A stretch of DNA of 24,155 nucleotides from Acidiferrobacter sp. (GCA_027335965.1 DAHWGZ010000010.1:1-24155), one strand, 5' to 3'; shown: positions 8,564 to 16,921, numbered from the stretch's first letter. Program-made: numbers and translations. Notes: generated by a model from the sequence alone, not told the origin.

Positions 8564-9004
8564 ATGGTGACCGTGAAACGCCTGGTTTTTGGTATGGGGG
8601 CGCTGGCGTGGGCTGCGGCGTCGGCGGCCCAGCCGCCGCGCATAGCCCCTGGGGAATGGCGGATGACCGCGAATACGCCGACCGGCCCGATGCATTACTC
8701 GACCTGCCTCAAGGGCGGGCGTCTGACCGCGCAAAAGATCCTGCGCAACGAAGGCAATCGCTGCCGCATGGCCGGCCCGGTCGCCATTCAGGGCACGGTG
8801 GTGACGGTGAGCGAGGTCTGCCGCCTCGGCCATGGAGGGGGACAGGGAGGGATCCGCGTCCATGTATCGGCCCGCCTGCATCTCGGCCCCGGGGGTCGCA
8901 GTTTCTCGGGTCGCACGAACGCGATCATCGTCACGCGCTTTGGTCATGTGACCGAACACCAGCGCATTCAGGGCGTGCTCACGGGTCGCTGCGCGGGCGG
9001 CTAG
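8564..9004 (+). CDS. Secreted DUF3617 family protein
   Basis: Small exported protein of unknown function, 146 residues. The first 22 residues form a signal peptide: KR, a hydrophobic stretch rich in Ala/Leu/Gly, and an expected signal-peptidase I cut after ASAA or AAQ. The mature part begins with APGEWRM and has STCL soon after, the arrangement typical of DUF3617. Four cysteines (C48, C67, C86, C143) are all in the mature part and could form two disulfides in the periplasm. The start at 8564 places the signal peptide at the N-terminus; the longer upstream frame overlaps the previous gene and lacks any family sequence. A long GC hairpin sits on its stop codon. It is separated from the fad operon by a candidate promoter, so a link with fatty-acid metabolism is not implied. 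Confidence 0.8.
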   Translation: MVTVKRLVFGMGALAWAAASAAQPPRIAPGEWRMTANTPTGPMHYSTCLKGGRLTAQKILRNEGNRCRMAGPVAIQGTVVTVSEVCRLGHGGGQGGIRVHVSARLHLGPGGRSFSGRTNAIIVTRFGHVTEHQRIQGVLTGRCAGG

Positions 9005-9015
9005 ACCGCCCGCGC
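8991..9015 (+). terminator. Ten-bp perfect hairpin spanning the DUF3617 stop codon
   Basis: GCGCGGGCGG (8991-9000) pairs perfectly with CCGCCCGCGC (9006-9015) across the loop CTAGA, so the TAG stop lies inside the loop. There is no T tract after it. The stem is strong enough to stall polymerase or protect a 3' end, but classical Rho-independent termination needs the missing U-run. Confidence 0.45.
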
Positions 9016-9135
9016 CTCGGGCCCCGGTCCCGCTCGCGTCTGCGCAAGATCCGGGTCGCGGGCGGGCGCGGCCCCTCTTATGCTCCGCTCATGCGAGGTG
9101 GCCGCGCGTTCGGCCGCGCATTCGGAGACGCGGAC

Positions 9136-9666
9136 ATGTATCGGACCATTCAGCCCGCCATTTTGCTTTGGGGGACGCCGGTCGTCTCGATCAGTACGGC
9201 GAACGACGACGGGACCCTTGGTCTCGCGCCCGTGTCCTCGGTATTCGGGCGGCGGTGCCGGCCCGGCCGGGCCGCCTCATCCCAGGCCGTCCGGAACCTC
9301 ATGCGCGCCGGCGAGCGCGCCCCCAATCTCCCTTCGGCGCATGAAGCCGACGCGATCGACCGCCGCGCGGTGGGCGAGCCTGATCCCTCCCAAAAAGGAC
9401 GCATCGCTGCCTGGAGGTCCGCATCCAGCGCATTCACGCGGATGAATCCGATCATGATGGCGGGCGAACCGCGCCGCATCGACTCCGACGCGTGGCGCCC
9501 CGCGCTCATGAGCCTCCAACAGTCGCGTCTTGGCGGGAGGCTTCGCCCCTCGCGTCTGGCGACGATCCCCGGGTGCCTCTATCGGGCAGGCGACGGCAAC
9601 CGGGGGTCCGCCGGGCGGACAGACAATGGCTCAGCGGCGTTCGATGGTCCGGGCGCGTCTCCATGA
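9136..9666 (+). pseudogene. Broken flavin reductase-like (FMN-binding) gene
   Basis: Remnant of a flavin reductase-type FMN-binding protein. From the ATG at 9136, preceded by GGAG (9124-9127), the frame gives GTPVVSISTANDDGTLGLAP, then RAASSQAVRNLMRAGE and LPSAHEADAIDRRA, which match the N-terminal half of the family. The next recognisable piece, LEVRIQRIHADES (9411-9449), is in another frame. The family's end, including MMAGEPRRIDSDAWRP and LRPSRLATIP, returns in the first frame from 9451. Two frame changes and a missing stretch of roughly 25-30 codons between the first two blocks make a working protein unlikely, although one 176-residue open frame runs through. Its accidental stop overlaps the next gene as ATGA. 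Family membership is recognised from memory of conserved blocks; a sequencing error would explain the single base near 9450 but not the deletion. Confidence 0.7.
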
Positions 9667-10508
9667 CCGACTACGAGCGTATCGCGAGCGCCATCGCGTT
9701 CATCGCGCGCCACAAAGACCGGCAGCCGGCGCTCGCCTTGGTCGCGTCCCATGTCCACATGAGTCCGTTCCATTTTCAGAGGCTCTTTTGCCGGTGGGCC
9801 GGCGTCACCCCCAAGCGCTTCCTGCAAGTCCTTACCGTGGAGCACGCCAAGCGCCTGATGGCGGCATCCGAATCCCTGTTGGCGTTGTCGTATTCCGTGG
9901 GCCTTAGCAGCGGATCGCGTCTGTACGATCATTTCGTGCGCATCGAGGCCGTCACCCCGGGGGAGCACAAGACGGGCGGCGCGGGTCTCGCGATCGCATA
10001 CGGCACCCACGACACGCCCTTCGGGGAGGCTTTCGTGGCCGTCACGCCCAGGGGCATCTGCCGCCTCGCCTTCGTCGATGGCGCCGGCGCCGACGCGTGT
10101 CTCGCGGAGCTGCGGGCGCAATGGCCGCGCGCCGAGATGCGCGAGGACGCCGCGACGACGGGCGGCATGCTGCGCGCCGTGTTCGGCCAGGCGCCCCCGC
10201 CGGGCGCGGGCGGCCCCTTGTCCCTGTACGTCTCGGGGACCAACTTTCAGGTGAGTGTGTGGCGCGCCTTGCTGGGCGTGGCGCCGGCCACGCTTGCGAG
10301 CTACGCGCGGATCGCCGCGGCGGTCGGTTGCCCGGGCGGCGCGAGGGCCGCGGGGCAGGCGGTCGGCGCCAATCCCGTGGCATTCCTCATTCCTTGCCAC
10401 CGCGTCATTGCCCAAAGCGGCGCATGGGGCGGCTATCGGTGGGGCGAGACCCGCAAGCGCGCGATCCATGCCTGGGAGGCGGCGCGAAGCGAGACGCTCG
10501 AGCCGTGA
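9663..10508 (+). CDS. Ada-like protein: AraC-type HTH plus O6-methylguanine-DNA methyltransferase
   Basis: Likely a DNA alkylation repair and response protein of 281 residues. Residues about 1-105 form an AraC-type double helix-turn-helix (HMSPFHFQRLFCRWAGVTPK, 32-51, and the second helix set around SYSVGLSSGSRLYDHF). Residues about 110-280 are an alkyltransferase domain with NFQVSVWRALL (194-204) and the active-site FLIPCHRVI (241-249), where C245 accepts the alkyl group. The N-terminal zinc-cysteine methylphosphotriester domain of E. coli Ada is absent, so it resembles the two-domain Ada variants and cannot sense phosphotriesters in the E. coli way. The second half of the AraC motif reads SGSRLYDHF where SQSHFSRVF-like sequence is more usual, but that is within family range. 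The ATG overlaps the end of the broken flavin-reductase frame, so coupling may once have existed. Confidence 0.88.
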   Translation: MTDYERIASAIAFIARHKDRQPALALVASHVHMSPFHFQRLFCRWAGVTPKRFLQVLTVEHAKRLMAASESLLALSYSVGLSSGSRLYDHFVRIEAVTPGEHKTGGAGLAIAYGTHDTPFGEAFVAVTPRGICRLAFVDGAGADACLAELRAQWPRAEMREDAATTGGMLRAVFGQAPPPGAGGPLSLYVSGTNFQVSVWRALLGVAPATLASYARIAAAVGCPGGARAAGQAVGANPVAFLIPCHRVIAQSGAWGGYRWGETRKRAIHAWEAARSETLEP

Positions 10509-10511
10509 GCC

Positions 10512-10529
10512 CGCGGACACTCGTCCGCG
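10512..10529. terminator. Hairpin between convergent genes
   Basis: CGCGGAC (10512-10518) and GTCCGCG (10523-10529) form a 7-bp stem with an ACTC loop, just after the Ada-like stop and before the end of the opposing prmB. It could serve both strands. There is no T run on either side. Confidence 0.4.
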
Positions 10530-10540
10530 ATGCCCGGCGA

Positions 10541-11434
10541 TCAGTCGTCCGCCCAGCCCTCGAGATCCTCTCTGTGCCAATAGCCCACGCATTCATCGGC
10601 GTCCGAGGCCAGCCATAAGAAAGGCTGGTCGGGAAAGCGCGCCTCGAGGGCCACGCGGCTCGCCCCGACCTCCAGGACCAGGCGCCCATCCTCGGTGAGA
10701 TGGTCCGGGGCCTCGCGGAGCAACGGCAGGACCAGGTCGAGGCCGTCGACGCCGCCCGCGAGCGCCAGCGCCGGCTCTTGACGGTATTCGCGGGGCAGGT
10801 CCGCCATCTCCGCCTCGGACACATACGGGGGATTGCTCACGATGAGGTCATAGCGCCGCCCCTCGAGATGGCCGAAAAGGTCGGAGGCGATAAGGCGCAC
10901 GCGGTCTTCCACGCCGTGCAGACGTATGTTGCGCGCCGCGACCTTGAGGGCGTCCTCGGAGATGTCGACCGCATCCACCCGCGCCCCCGGGAAGGCCCGC
11001 GCCGCCGCGATCGCAATCGCGCCGCTGCCGGTGCATAGGTCGAGTATGGATGCGATGTCGGGGTCGGCGAGCGGCGAGCCGCCCTGTTCGGGCAGGAATT
11101 CGCCGATCAGGGAGCGCGGCACGATGACGCGCGGATCGACGATGTAGCGGCGTCCCGCGAACCACGCCTCCCCGAGGAGGTAGGCCAGTGGCTGGCGGGT
11201 GCGGATGCGCGATGCCAGAAGCGCGCGGATGCGCGCCACGGCGGCGCGCTTTGGCACCGTGCCGAGCCGCCCGGCAAGCGCCTCCGGGGCGATGCCGAGG
11301 GCGCCCGCCACGAGCCACGCGGCCTCGTCGCGGGCCTCGTCGGTGCCGTGCCCGAATTCCACATGCGCGGCCTTCAGCCGGCGTTCCACGAACAGGACGT
11401 GGTCGCGGACGGTGCGGGGCGCGCCGTAGGTCAT
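10541..11434 (-). CDS. prmB: PrmB: ribosomal protein L3 N5-glutamine methyltransferase
   Basis: SAM-dependent methyltransferase that modifies a glutamine of ribosomal protein L3. The 297-residue protein has the N-terminal helical domain of the PrmB/PrmC family (about 1-90), then AYLLGEAWFAGRRYIVDPRV, the SAM-binding LDLCTGSGAIAIAAA (131-145), the acidic strand end DAVDIS (154-159) and the glutamine-binding NPPY (201-204). The phrase VIVPRSLIGEF and the sequence around NPPYVSEAEMADLP match PrmB better than PrmC (which acts on release factors). It is convergent with the Ada-like gene and separated from the malic enzyme by 291 bp with no clear gene, so it is probably transcribed alone or by read-through. 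The start is the ATG closest to the conserved N-terminus; the ribosome site is weak. Confidence 0.9.
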   Translation of the reverse strand: MTYGAPRTVRDHVLFVERRLKAAHVEFGHGTDEARDEAAWLVAGALGIAPEALAGRLGTVPKRAAVARIRALLASRIRTRQPLAYLLGEAWFAGRRYIVDPRVIVPRSLIGEFLPEQGGSPLADPDIASILDLCTGSGAIAIAAARAFPGARVDAVDISEDALKVAARNIRLHGVEDRVRLIASDLFGHLEGRRYDLIVSNPPYVSEAEMADLPREYRQEPALALAGGVDGLDLVLPLLREAPDHLTEDGRLVLEVGASRVALEARFPDQPFLWLASDADECVGYWHREDLEGWADD

Positions 11435-11683
11435 CGACCGGCCCCAGGCGCGGTATCCGCGCAGCCAAGGGCGCGCGGGGCGTCGTCCCGCCCTTCGATG
11501 TTTGGTGCGCGATCGGCGTGGTGCCGCGTCATGACGCTCATGTGGGGTGGCTCTCCAGCCGACGGGCCGTTCATGGCGCGGTGCGGCGCTCGCGGGGTCA
11601 TAGGTTTCCGTGTCCGGCGATCAGCGGCGCGCAAGCGCCCCGCGGCGATCGGGTGGTCATGACCCGCCCGGCCCGGTCCGTCC

Positions 11684-11701
11684 AGGGCCCTGGCGGGCCC
11701 T
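11684..11701 (-). terminator. Hairpin downstream of the malic enzyme gene
   Basis: AGGGCCC (11684-11690) pairs with GGGCCCT (11695-11701) around TGGC, 25 bases past the malic enzyme stop on the minus strand. The 7-bp GC stem lacks a U tract. It lies at the end of the rpmE-malic enzyme unit, which is why it is listed. Confidence 0.35.
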
Positions 11702-11725
11702 TCATGCCAGGGCGCCGCGCGTGCC

Positions 11726-12988
11726 TCACGCCGATGGCGCGGGCCGCGGCGGGTAGTGTGCGGGGTAGGGGGCCTGCGCCACGCCGGTATCGATGGCGGC
11801 GGCGGCCACGGCCGCCGGCACCCATGCGCGCAGGCGCGCATCGAGCGGTTTGGGGATGAAGTAATCCGGCCCGAATTCCAGATGGTCGAGGCCGTAGGCC
11901 CGCAACACCTCGCGCGGAATCGGTTGCTTGGCGAGCGCGCTCAAGGCGTGCACCGCGCCAAGCTGCATGGCCTGGTTGATCCGCCGGGCGCGGACGTCGA
12001 GCGCGCCGCGGAATATGAACGGGAAGCCCAGGACATTATTGACCTGGTTTGGGTAATCGGAGCGGCCGGTGGCCATGACCAGATCGCCGCGCGCGGCGTG
12101 CGCCACCTCCGGCAGGATCTCCGGGACCGGATTGGCGAGCGCGAACACGATGGGGCGCGGGGCCATGGCGCGTATCATCGACGCGTCCACGAGGTCGGCG
12201 GCCGCGACCCCGATGAACACGTCGGCGCCATTCATGGCCTCCGCCAACGTCCTCAACGGGGTGGCGTGGGCGAACGGCTGCTTGTAGCGGTTCAGGTCGG
12301 TGCGCTCGCCATGGACCACGCCCCGGCTGTCGACCAGGGTCATGTTCTCCACCGGCGCGCCGAGGCTCATGAGCAGGCGCAGGGAGGTCAGGCCGGCGGC
12401 CCCGGCGCCGAGACACACGATGCGGGCGGTCTTCAGGGACTTGCCCTGAAGCTCGAGGGCGTTCAGCAGGCCCGCGCACACGATCACCGCGGTGCCGTGC
12501 TGGTCGTCGTGAAAGACCGGGATCGACAGGCGCTCGCTCAAGGCCTCTTCGATGGCAAAGCACGCGGGCGCGGCGATATCCTCGAGGTTGATGCCCCCGA
12601 AGGTCGGCTCCAGGGCGGCCACCACCTCGATGAATTGTTCGGCGGACGGCGCCTTGATCTCGAGGTCGAAGACATCGATGTCCGCGAACCGCTTGAAGAG
12701 CACGGCCTTGCCCTCGAGGACTGGCTTTGACGCGAGCGGTCCGACGTTCCCGAGCCCCAGCACCGCGGTCCCGTCACTGACCACCGCCACCAGGTTGCCC
12801 TTGGCGGTGTAGCGGTATGCGTCCTCCGGGCTCGCCGCGATTGCGCGCACCGGCTCCGCGACCCCCGGGGTGTAGGCCAGCGCCAGGTCGCCCTGCGTAT
12901 CGCAGGGCTTGGTGGCCTGGATGGCAATCTTCCCCGCGGGACTCGTGGCGTGGTACGCGAGCGCCGCTTCCCGTGCCTTTTCCGTCAT
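11726..12988 (-). CDS. maeB: Malic enzyme, short single-module form (oxaloacetate-decarboxylating)
   Basis: Oxidatively decarboxylates malate to pyruvate, producing NAD(P)H. The 420-residue product has the malic N-domain with [10 protein letters not shown] (37-46, catalytic Tyr39), [14 protein letters not shown] (71-84), the catalytic lysine K94, the metal ligands E136-D137 in FGGINLEDI and D162 in [10 protein letters not shown], then a Rossmann dinucleotide domain beginning CLGAGAAGL (192-200). It ends after this domain, so it lacks the phosphotransacetylase extension of E. coli MaeB and resembles the short bacterial forms. The cofactor cannot be told with certainty. The ATG at 12988 starts exactly where family homology starts; the longer open frame runs antisense-style through rpmE in another frame. 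It follows rpmE by 13 bp and is probably co-transcribed with it. It could supply NADPH and pyruvate alongside beta-oxidation. Confidence 0.92.
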   Translation of the reverse strand: MTEKAREAALAYHATSPAGKIAIQATKPCDTQGDLALAYTPGVAEPVRAIAASPEDAYRYTAKGNLVAVVSDGTAVLGLGNVGPLASKPVLEGKAVLFKRFADIDVFDLEIKAPSAEQFIEVVAALEPTFGGINLEDIAAPACFAIEEALSERLSIPVFHDDQHGTAVIVCAGLLNALELQGKSLKTARIVCLGAGAAGLTSLRLLMSLGAPVENMTLVDSRGVVHGERTDLNRYKQPFAHATPLRTLAEAMNGADVFIGVAAADLVDASMIRAMAPRPIVFALANPVPEILPEVAHAARGDLVMATGRSDYPNQVNNVLGFPFIFRGALDVRARRINQAMQLGAVHALSALAKQPIPREVLRAYGLDHLEFGPDYFIPKPLDARLRAWVPAAVAAAAIDTGVAQAPYPAHYPPRPAPSA

Positions 12989-13001
12989 GCCGGGATCGCG
13001 T

Positions 13002-13211
13002 CTATTTGCCGCGCAGACCGTATTTTTGACGGAACTTCTCGACGCGTCCCGTGCTGTCGACGATCTTTTGCTTACCCGTGTAGAACGGATGGCAGACCGA
13101 GCAGACTTCGACGGCGAGGTCGTGACCGAGCGTGGAGCCGGTCTTGAACGTGTTCCCACAGGCACACGTTACCGTGATGGCATGGTATTCCGGGTGGATA
13201 TCGGCTTTCAT
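13002..13211 (-). CDS. rpmE: 50S ribosomal protein L31, zinc-binding (C+) form
   Basis: Ribosomal large-subunit protein of 69 residues beginning [10 protein letters not shown]. The four zinc-ligand positions are present: C16 and C18 in TCACGN and C37 and C40 in [15 protein letters not shown], so this is the zinc-containing form and not the zinc-free paralogue used in zinc starvation. The start at 13211 is preceded by CCGAGGCG on the minus strand, a fair ribosome site, and matches the family's universal start; the five extra upstream residues of the open frame have no family support. A candidate promoter lies about 45 bases upstream. The malic enzyme gene follows after 13 bases. Confidence 0.96.
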   Translation of the reverse strand: MKADIHPEYHAITVTCACGNTFKTGSTLGHDLAVEVCSVCHPFYTGKQKIVDSTGRVEKFRQKYGLRGK

Positions 13212-13255
13212 GATGCGCCTCGGCAAAGGGCGTTATGCGGATGCAAAGACCGGGC

Positions 13256-13284
13256 ACTATAAGGAAAACGAAGGGCGCGTGCAA
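13256..13284 (-). promoter_or_regulatory. Candidate sigma70 promoter for rpmE-malic enzyme
   Basis: Read on the minus strand, TTGCAC (13284-13279) and TATAGT (13261-13256) are 17 bases apart. The -10 is a 5/6 match and the spacing is ideal; the -35 keeps only its TTG core. Transcription would start about 13249, giving a leader near 37 bases that carries the GAGG ribosome site. Confidence 0.55.
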
Positions 13285-13368
13285 GCCCACGCGATAAGGG
13301 CGCCGGTCCCGCGCCTCACCGCGCCCCCGGGGCCGTCCCTTCCGGGGGGACCCCGCGGGCGAGGGGCC

Positions 13369-14700
13369 CTAGGCGCGGCCCGTCATGCGCCGGTAGACGG
13401 TCCCCAGGGCCTGGGCGTCGCCGACGTTGCCGGGAAAGATCACGACCGGCATGCGCGGGTGGCGCGGATGCGTGGGCGGGCAACACACCACCGAGCATCC
13501 CGGCAGGATCTGGCCCACGACCTCGCAGGTCGCCAGCATGAGTCCCGTGCTCAGGACGTCGTTTGACGTGATGCCGCCCTTGCTGATGAGAAAGCCCGTG
13601 GTCTTGGGCAGGGCCTGGACGATGCGCATCAGAAACGCCGAGACCGCGGCCCCAAAGCGCAGGCGCTGGCCGCTATCGGCGAACTGGCGTTCCGAGCGGC
13701 TGGTGAAAAGGACGGCGGTCTTGCCCGCGGCGTGCGCGGAGGTGATTTGAGCAAGGATGTCATCACGCGCGGCGTCGTGCGCGTCTTGCGCGCGGTCGAC
13801 ATCGATCTCGATCGCCGCCAGCGTCGGTTCGCGCAAGAGCATGGCGAGTTGCTCGGTGGTCTTGCGCACATGGGAGCCCACCAGCACGACCCCCACGGGG
13901 CCCTGGGCATAATCCGACATCGCCTCCGGCGGCACGGGCTGCGCCGGGAGATTCGCAAGCGACGTAAGGAGGCTTGCCGCGCTGCGAAACAGAAAGCGCC
14001 GGCCGGCCTCGACCGCCTCGTGGAGGTCGCGGGCGAAACGGTCGAGATCGCCTTGCTCCACGGCGTCGACCACGCAGCAGCTGTTGTTGGCAAGCGCCAG
14101 CAGGCGCGCCCCACACCCCGCGCGCACGTCCGCCAGCGAAAACAGCTGCACGTCGCTCGCGGCGATGCGCCCCGCCGTCTTCTCCGCCACGTATTCGCGC
14201 AAATCGCTATGGCGGTAGCCGAACACCGTGTCGCGCGCGAACTCGGTCTCGTGGGCCGGGACCGGGACGCCGTCGACGAGCACATAGTGCCGGCCGTCGC
14301 GCGTCACCCGTCCGCCCTCGAAGAAGGCCGGGATCAGAAAGTGCGCATCGAAGGGGCCCAACTCCTCGGCCATGACGTCGGTCTCGACCGGATAATGGCC
14401 ACGCAGGGTCGAATCCGAACGGCTGACAAAGATCGGCCGTATCTCCACGCCTTCCCGGGACAACTCGGCGAGCGCCGCGCGCAGATTCCGGCATACCACG
14501 CGCACGGTGTCGGCGGCCTCCCCGGCGCCCATGCCGCGGGTATTGGTGAGGACGAAGAAGAGCGGCCCCGGGGCGGATAGCGCCGCCTTCAGGGCCGCCG
14601 TATCCCAGCGCGTCAGCAACACGCAGGAATGCACGGTCTGCGATCCCGTCGGATCGTCATCCAGGACGACGATCTTGTGCCCCACGGCGCGCGCGGTCAC
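13369..14700 (-). CDS. Four-carbon acid sugar kinase family protein (DUF1537/OtnK type)
   Basis: ATP-dependent kinase of the family that phosphorylates four-carbon sugar acids such as threonate, erythronate or 3-oxo-tetronate; the substrate here is not known. The 443-residue product has the N-terminal substrate domain starting VVLDDDPTGSQTVH (11-24) with FVSRSDSTLRGHYPVE (91-106), and a C-terminal nucleotide domain with GFLISKGGITSNDVLSTGL (369-387). The start is taken as the GTG at 14700, one base after the stop of the upstream ThDP enzyme, because family sequence begins eight residues later; translation is probably coupled. Most DUF1537 kinases sit in sugar-acid catabolic clusters with aldolases or dehydrogenases. 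Here the only partner is a phosphoketolase-like enzyme, which would make erythrose 4-phosphate from fructose 6-phosphate. A role on a four-carbon product of that reaction is inference. Confidence 0.85.
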   Translation of the reverse strand: MTARAVGHKIVVLDDDPTGSQTVHSCVLLTRWDTAALKAALSAPGPLFFVLTNTRGMGAGEAADTVRVVCRNLRAALAELSREGVEIRPIFVSRSDSTLRGHYPVETDVMAEELGPFDAHFLIPAFFEGGRVTRDGRHYVLVDGVPVPAHETEFARDTVFGYRHSDLREYVAEKTAGRIAASDVQLFSLADVRAGCGARLLALANNSCCVVDAVEQGDLDRFARDLHEAVEAGRRFLFRSAASLLTSLANLPAQPVPPEAMSDYAQGPVGVVLVGSHVRKTTEQLAMLLREPTLAAIEIDVDRAQDAHDAARDDILAQITSAHAAGKTAVLFTSRSERQFADSGQRLRFGAAVSAFLMRIVQALPKTTGFLISKGGITSNDVLSTGLMLATCEVVGQILPGCSVVCCPPTHPRHPRMPVVIFPGNVGDAQALGTVYRRMTGRA

Positions 14701-14701
14701 G

Positions 14702-16921
14702 TTACTCGTCCATCCCCAGCACCCGGGCGACGATGGTGTCGGCATCGAGGCCATTCAGGCTCATGAGCCCGCCGGCGGTGGCGGTCGTGTCGCCCCGCCT
14801 CCACGCCAGGGTGGCGCGCAACGGGGCCTTGGCGCGTATCAACACCGGCTCCAGCGGCCCGGAGGGCCCGCCGCTTATCGCCACGAGCCGATCGCCGTCG
14901 AACAGGCGCGCGAACTCCTTGTCGCCCATGAACCCCAGATCGGGCTCGGACACGGTGTCGGCGGCGACATCGCGGGCCTGGTAGAGCTGCCGGGGATTCA
15001 CCAGCGCCACGATGCGCACGCCGAAGCCCTCGGCCTCCAGGCGTTCCCGGGCGGCAAACACCGACAGCAGCACCATGTCGCCGGCCGCCGCCAACACCAC
15101 CCGGCCGCGTCGGCCCTTCGCGCCCTCATATAGGAGCGCCGCGCCCGCGCGCACCGCCTTGCGCGCGGTCTCCATCGTCATATAAATCGGCAACGGGCTC
15201 TTCGAGGCAATGATCGCCATGCCCTTGTTGCAGCTGGTGGCGGCGTATTCGTACGCGGCCTGCGCGGCATTGGCGTCCGGCGGGAACAACAGGTAGACGT
15301 TGCCGTTGCGCATCTGCGCGGCGATGTAGTTCTCGATCTCCGGACGCTGATGGGTCCAACCGTTGCGCCCCTGCTCGAGGGCCCCGGCGGTGAACAGGCC
15401 GACCACCGACGGGGTGCGCCGGCGCAGTTCGGCCATCGCCTGGGTCACGGTCTGAAAGATCGGCCAGCCGTTTATGGCAAAGGATTCGTAGGACAACCAC
15501 AGGCTGCGGCCGCCGAAGAGCGCGAGCCCCGCGGCCAGCCCGGCGCATGCGTCCTCGCTCAAGGGCTCGTAGACCTGCCCGCCGGGCTCCTGGTTATAGA
15601 GCGGGTCCGCGGTCGGGTGGCGGATCTTCAGGGCATCGTTGATGTTCTTGAGCCCGGAGGCCTCGTTGCCGTCGGCATTGGTCACGACGAATCGCCGGTC
15701 CTGGCCGCCGAGCCACGCCACCAGGGCGCCCACCGCGGTGGACGGCACGGCCTTCTCCGTCGCGGCATATTCATGGAGCGGGAAGGCCCCGAGGTCGGCA
15801 AGCTCCAGGACCTTCTCCGTCACCATGGTCTTGGCCGCGGGCCCGCCGCCGGCGCGCGCGAAGTTCTCGCGCACCAATGCCCAGGCGGCGGGACTGAGGG
15901 CGCGCGCCGCGAGCGCCGCGTCGATCTGCGGCTTGTCGAGCGTGTCGCCCGGATAGAGGTTGTGGGATTTCGCCCCATGGGCATGGACCCCGGCCCCCTT
16001 CAACTGCTTCAGAACGAACGCCGTCAGCGTGCCGCCAAGCGCGCTGCGCGCGGCCTCGTCGGCGGCCTCGAGCACGGCCTGCGCGAACGCCAGGCGGCGC
16101 GCGAACGAGAAGCGCGTCGAATCCACGTAATCCCCAGCCTGGTTCGCGTCATCGAAATCCTTGGCGTCCACGAGGATCACGCGCTCAAAGCCGTGGGCCT
16201 CGAAGTAGTGGCGCATGCCGTCATTGGACAGGCGCGACACCATGGAGTGATGCTCCTGGCTAAAGCCGTTCCACACGAGCGTCGGCAGGAAATTCGTGGT
16301 GCCCGGGTAGCTCGTATGGAAGTGCTTGATGGCGCTCAGTATGTAGGGCTCGCCGAGCCCCCCGTCGCCTATGGTCAGCGGAAACAGCAGCCCGGGGTGC
16401 AGCAGGGCGCCGGCCATGGCGAAGTGCTGGCCCTGGCCCAGGGGTCCGGCCGGGGCGAGTATCCCGGGGATCGCCCCGGACAGGTGCCCGAGCAGGCCAT
16501 GCTGTTCGCGAAAGCGCGCCATGAGGTCGGACATGGTGTGGATGCCAAGCGCCTCCAGGGACCCGTCCAGGAACATGGCGCTGTAGAAGCCGGGGGCATG
16601 ATGGCCGACCTCGGTCACGATGTGCGTATGGCCGAGCATGACAAAGGCCGCATGCGCCTCGGCGCTCGACGCGAACCCCCCGGGATGCCCCGAGGCCTTG
16701 GAGGCGCACATCTGCAGCGTCACGTAGCGCAGCGCGTCGGCCATCAACAGGGTCTGGTAGGCGGCATCCGGCGAGCGCGCATCGCTGACCGCCCCGGCCT
16801 TGTCGGCAATCGCCGGCTGTGAGGCGCGCGTGGCGAAATCGGGCCACGGCGCGCCGAAGGAATGCATGCCAGCGCAGAAATCCGGGGCGCCGACGTCAGA
16901 GGAAGCGCTCTTTGTGGTCAT
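14702..16921 (-). CDS. Phosphoketolase/transketolase-like ThDP enzyme
   Basis: Thiamine-diphosphate enzyme of 739 residues acting on sugar phosphates, either splitting ketose phosphates to acetyl phosphate (phosphoketolase) or transferring two-carbon units. The N-terminal half has transketolase-like SKASGHPGG (74-82), GPLGQG (159-164) and the ThDP motif from GDG (185-187) to WNGF (217-220). The middle and C-terminal parts look like phosphoketolase: YEPLSEDACAGLAAGLALFG (451-470, with the likely catalytic glutamate E456), LSYESFAINGWPIF (476-489), NGWTHQRPEI (520-529), LLFPPDANAA (544-553) and PIYMTMETA (578-586). It is shorter than typical Xfp (about 790-830). The ATG at 16921 follows a candidate promoter; the open frame further upstream would run through a terminator hairpin. 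A DUF1537 kinase follows one base after the stop. Fold and cofactor are secure; the exact reaction is not. Confidence 0.8.
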   Translation of the reverse strand: MTTKSASSDVGAPDFCAGMHSFGAPWPDFATRASQPAIADKAGAVSDARSPDAAYQTLLMADALRYVTLQMCASKASGHPGGFASSAEAHAAFVMLGHTHIVTEVGHHAPGFYSAMFLDGSLEALGIHTMSDLMARFREQHGLLGHLSGAIPGILAPAGPLGQGQHFAMAGALLHPGLLFPLTIGDGGLGEPYILSAIKHFHTSYPGTTNFLPTLVWNGFSQEHHSMVSRLSNDGMRHYFEAHGFERVILVDAKDFDDANQAGDYVDSTRFSFARRLAFAQAVLEAADEAARSALGGTLTAFVLKQLKGAGVHAHGAKSHNLYPGDTLDKPQIDAALAARALSPAAWALVRENFARAGGGPAAKTMVTEKVLELADLGAFPLHEYAATEKAVPSTAVGALVAWLGGQDRRFVVTNADGNEASGLKNINDALKIRHPTADPLYNQEPGGQVYEPLSEDACAGLAAGLALFGGRSLWLSYESFAINGWPIFQTVTQAMAELRRRTPSVVGLFTAGALEQGRNGWTHQRPEIENYIAAQMRNGNVYLLFPPDANAAQAAYEYAATSCNKGMAIIASKSPLPIYMTMETARKAVRAGAALLYEGAKGRRGRVVLAAAGDMVLLSVFAARERLEAEGFGVRIVALVNPRQLYQARDVAADTVSEPDLGFMGDKEFARLFDGDRLVAISGGPSGPLEPVLIRAKAPLRATLAWRRGDTTATAGGLMSLNGLDADTIVARVLGMDE

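Noticed and set aside
6652..8643. A 663-codon minus-strand open frame opposite the acyl-CoA synthetase
   Set aside because: It is the codon-position shadow of a well-supported plus-strand gene; the product is His/Gly/Arg-rich with no domain.
11431..11541. A 36-codon minus-strand frame ending with an ATGA overlap on the prmB start, with GGAG about 12 bases upstream
   Set aside because: The composition is that of a chance high-GC frame, there is no family resemblance and the ribosome site is too far; not enough to call a leader peptide.
13335..13351. GTCCC/GGGAC hairpin after the DUF1537 kinase gene
   Set aside because: Only five base pairs, no T tract; such pairings are frequent in DNA this GC-rich.
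15350..16822. A 490-codon plus-strand frame antisense to the phosphoketolase-like gene
   Set aside because: No family features, and the opposite strand has clear catalytic motifs along the same stretch.
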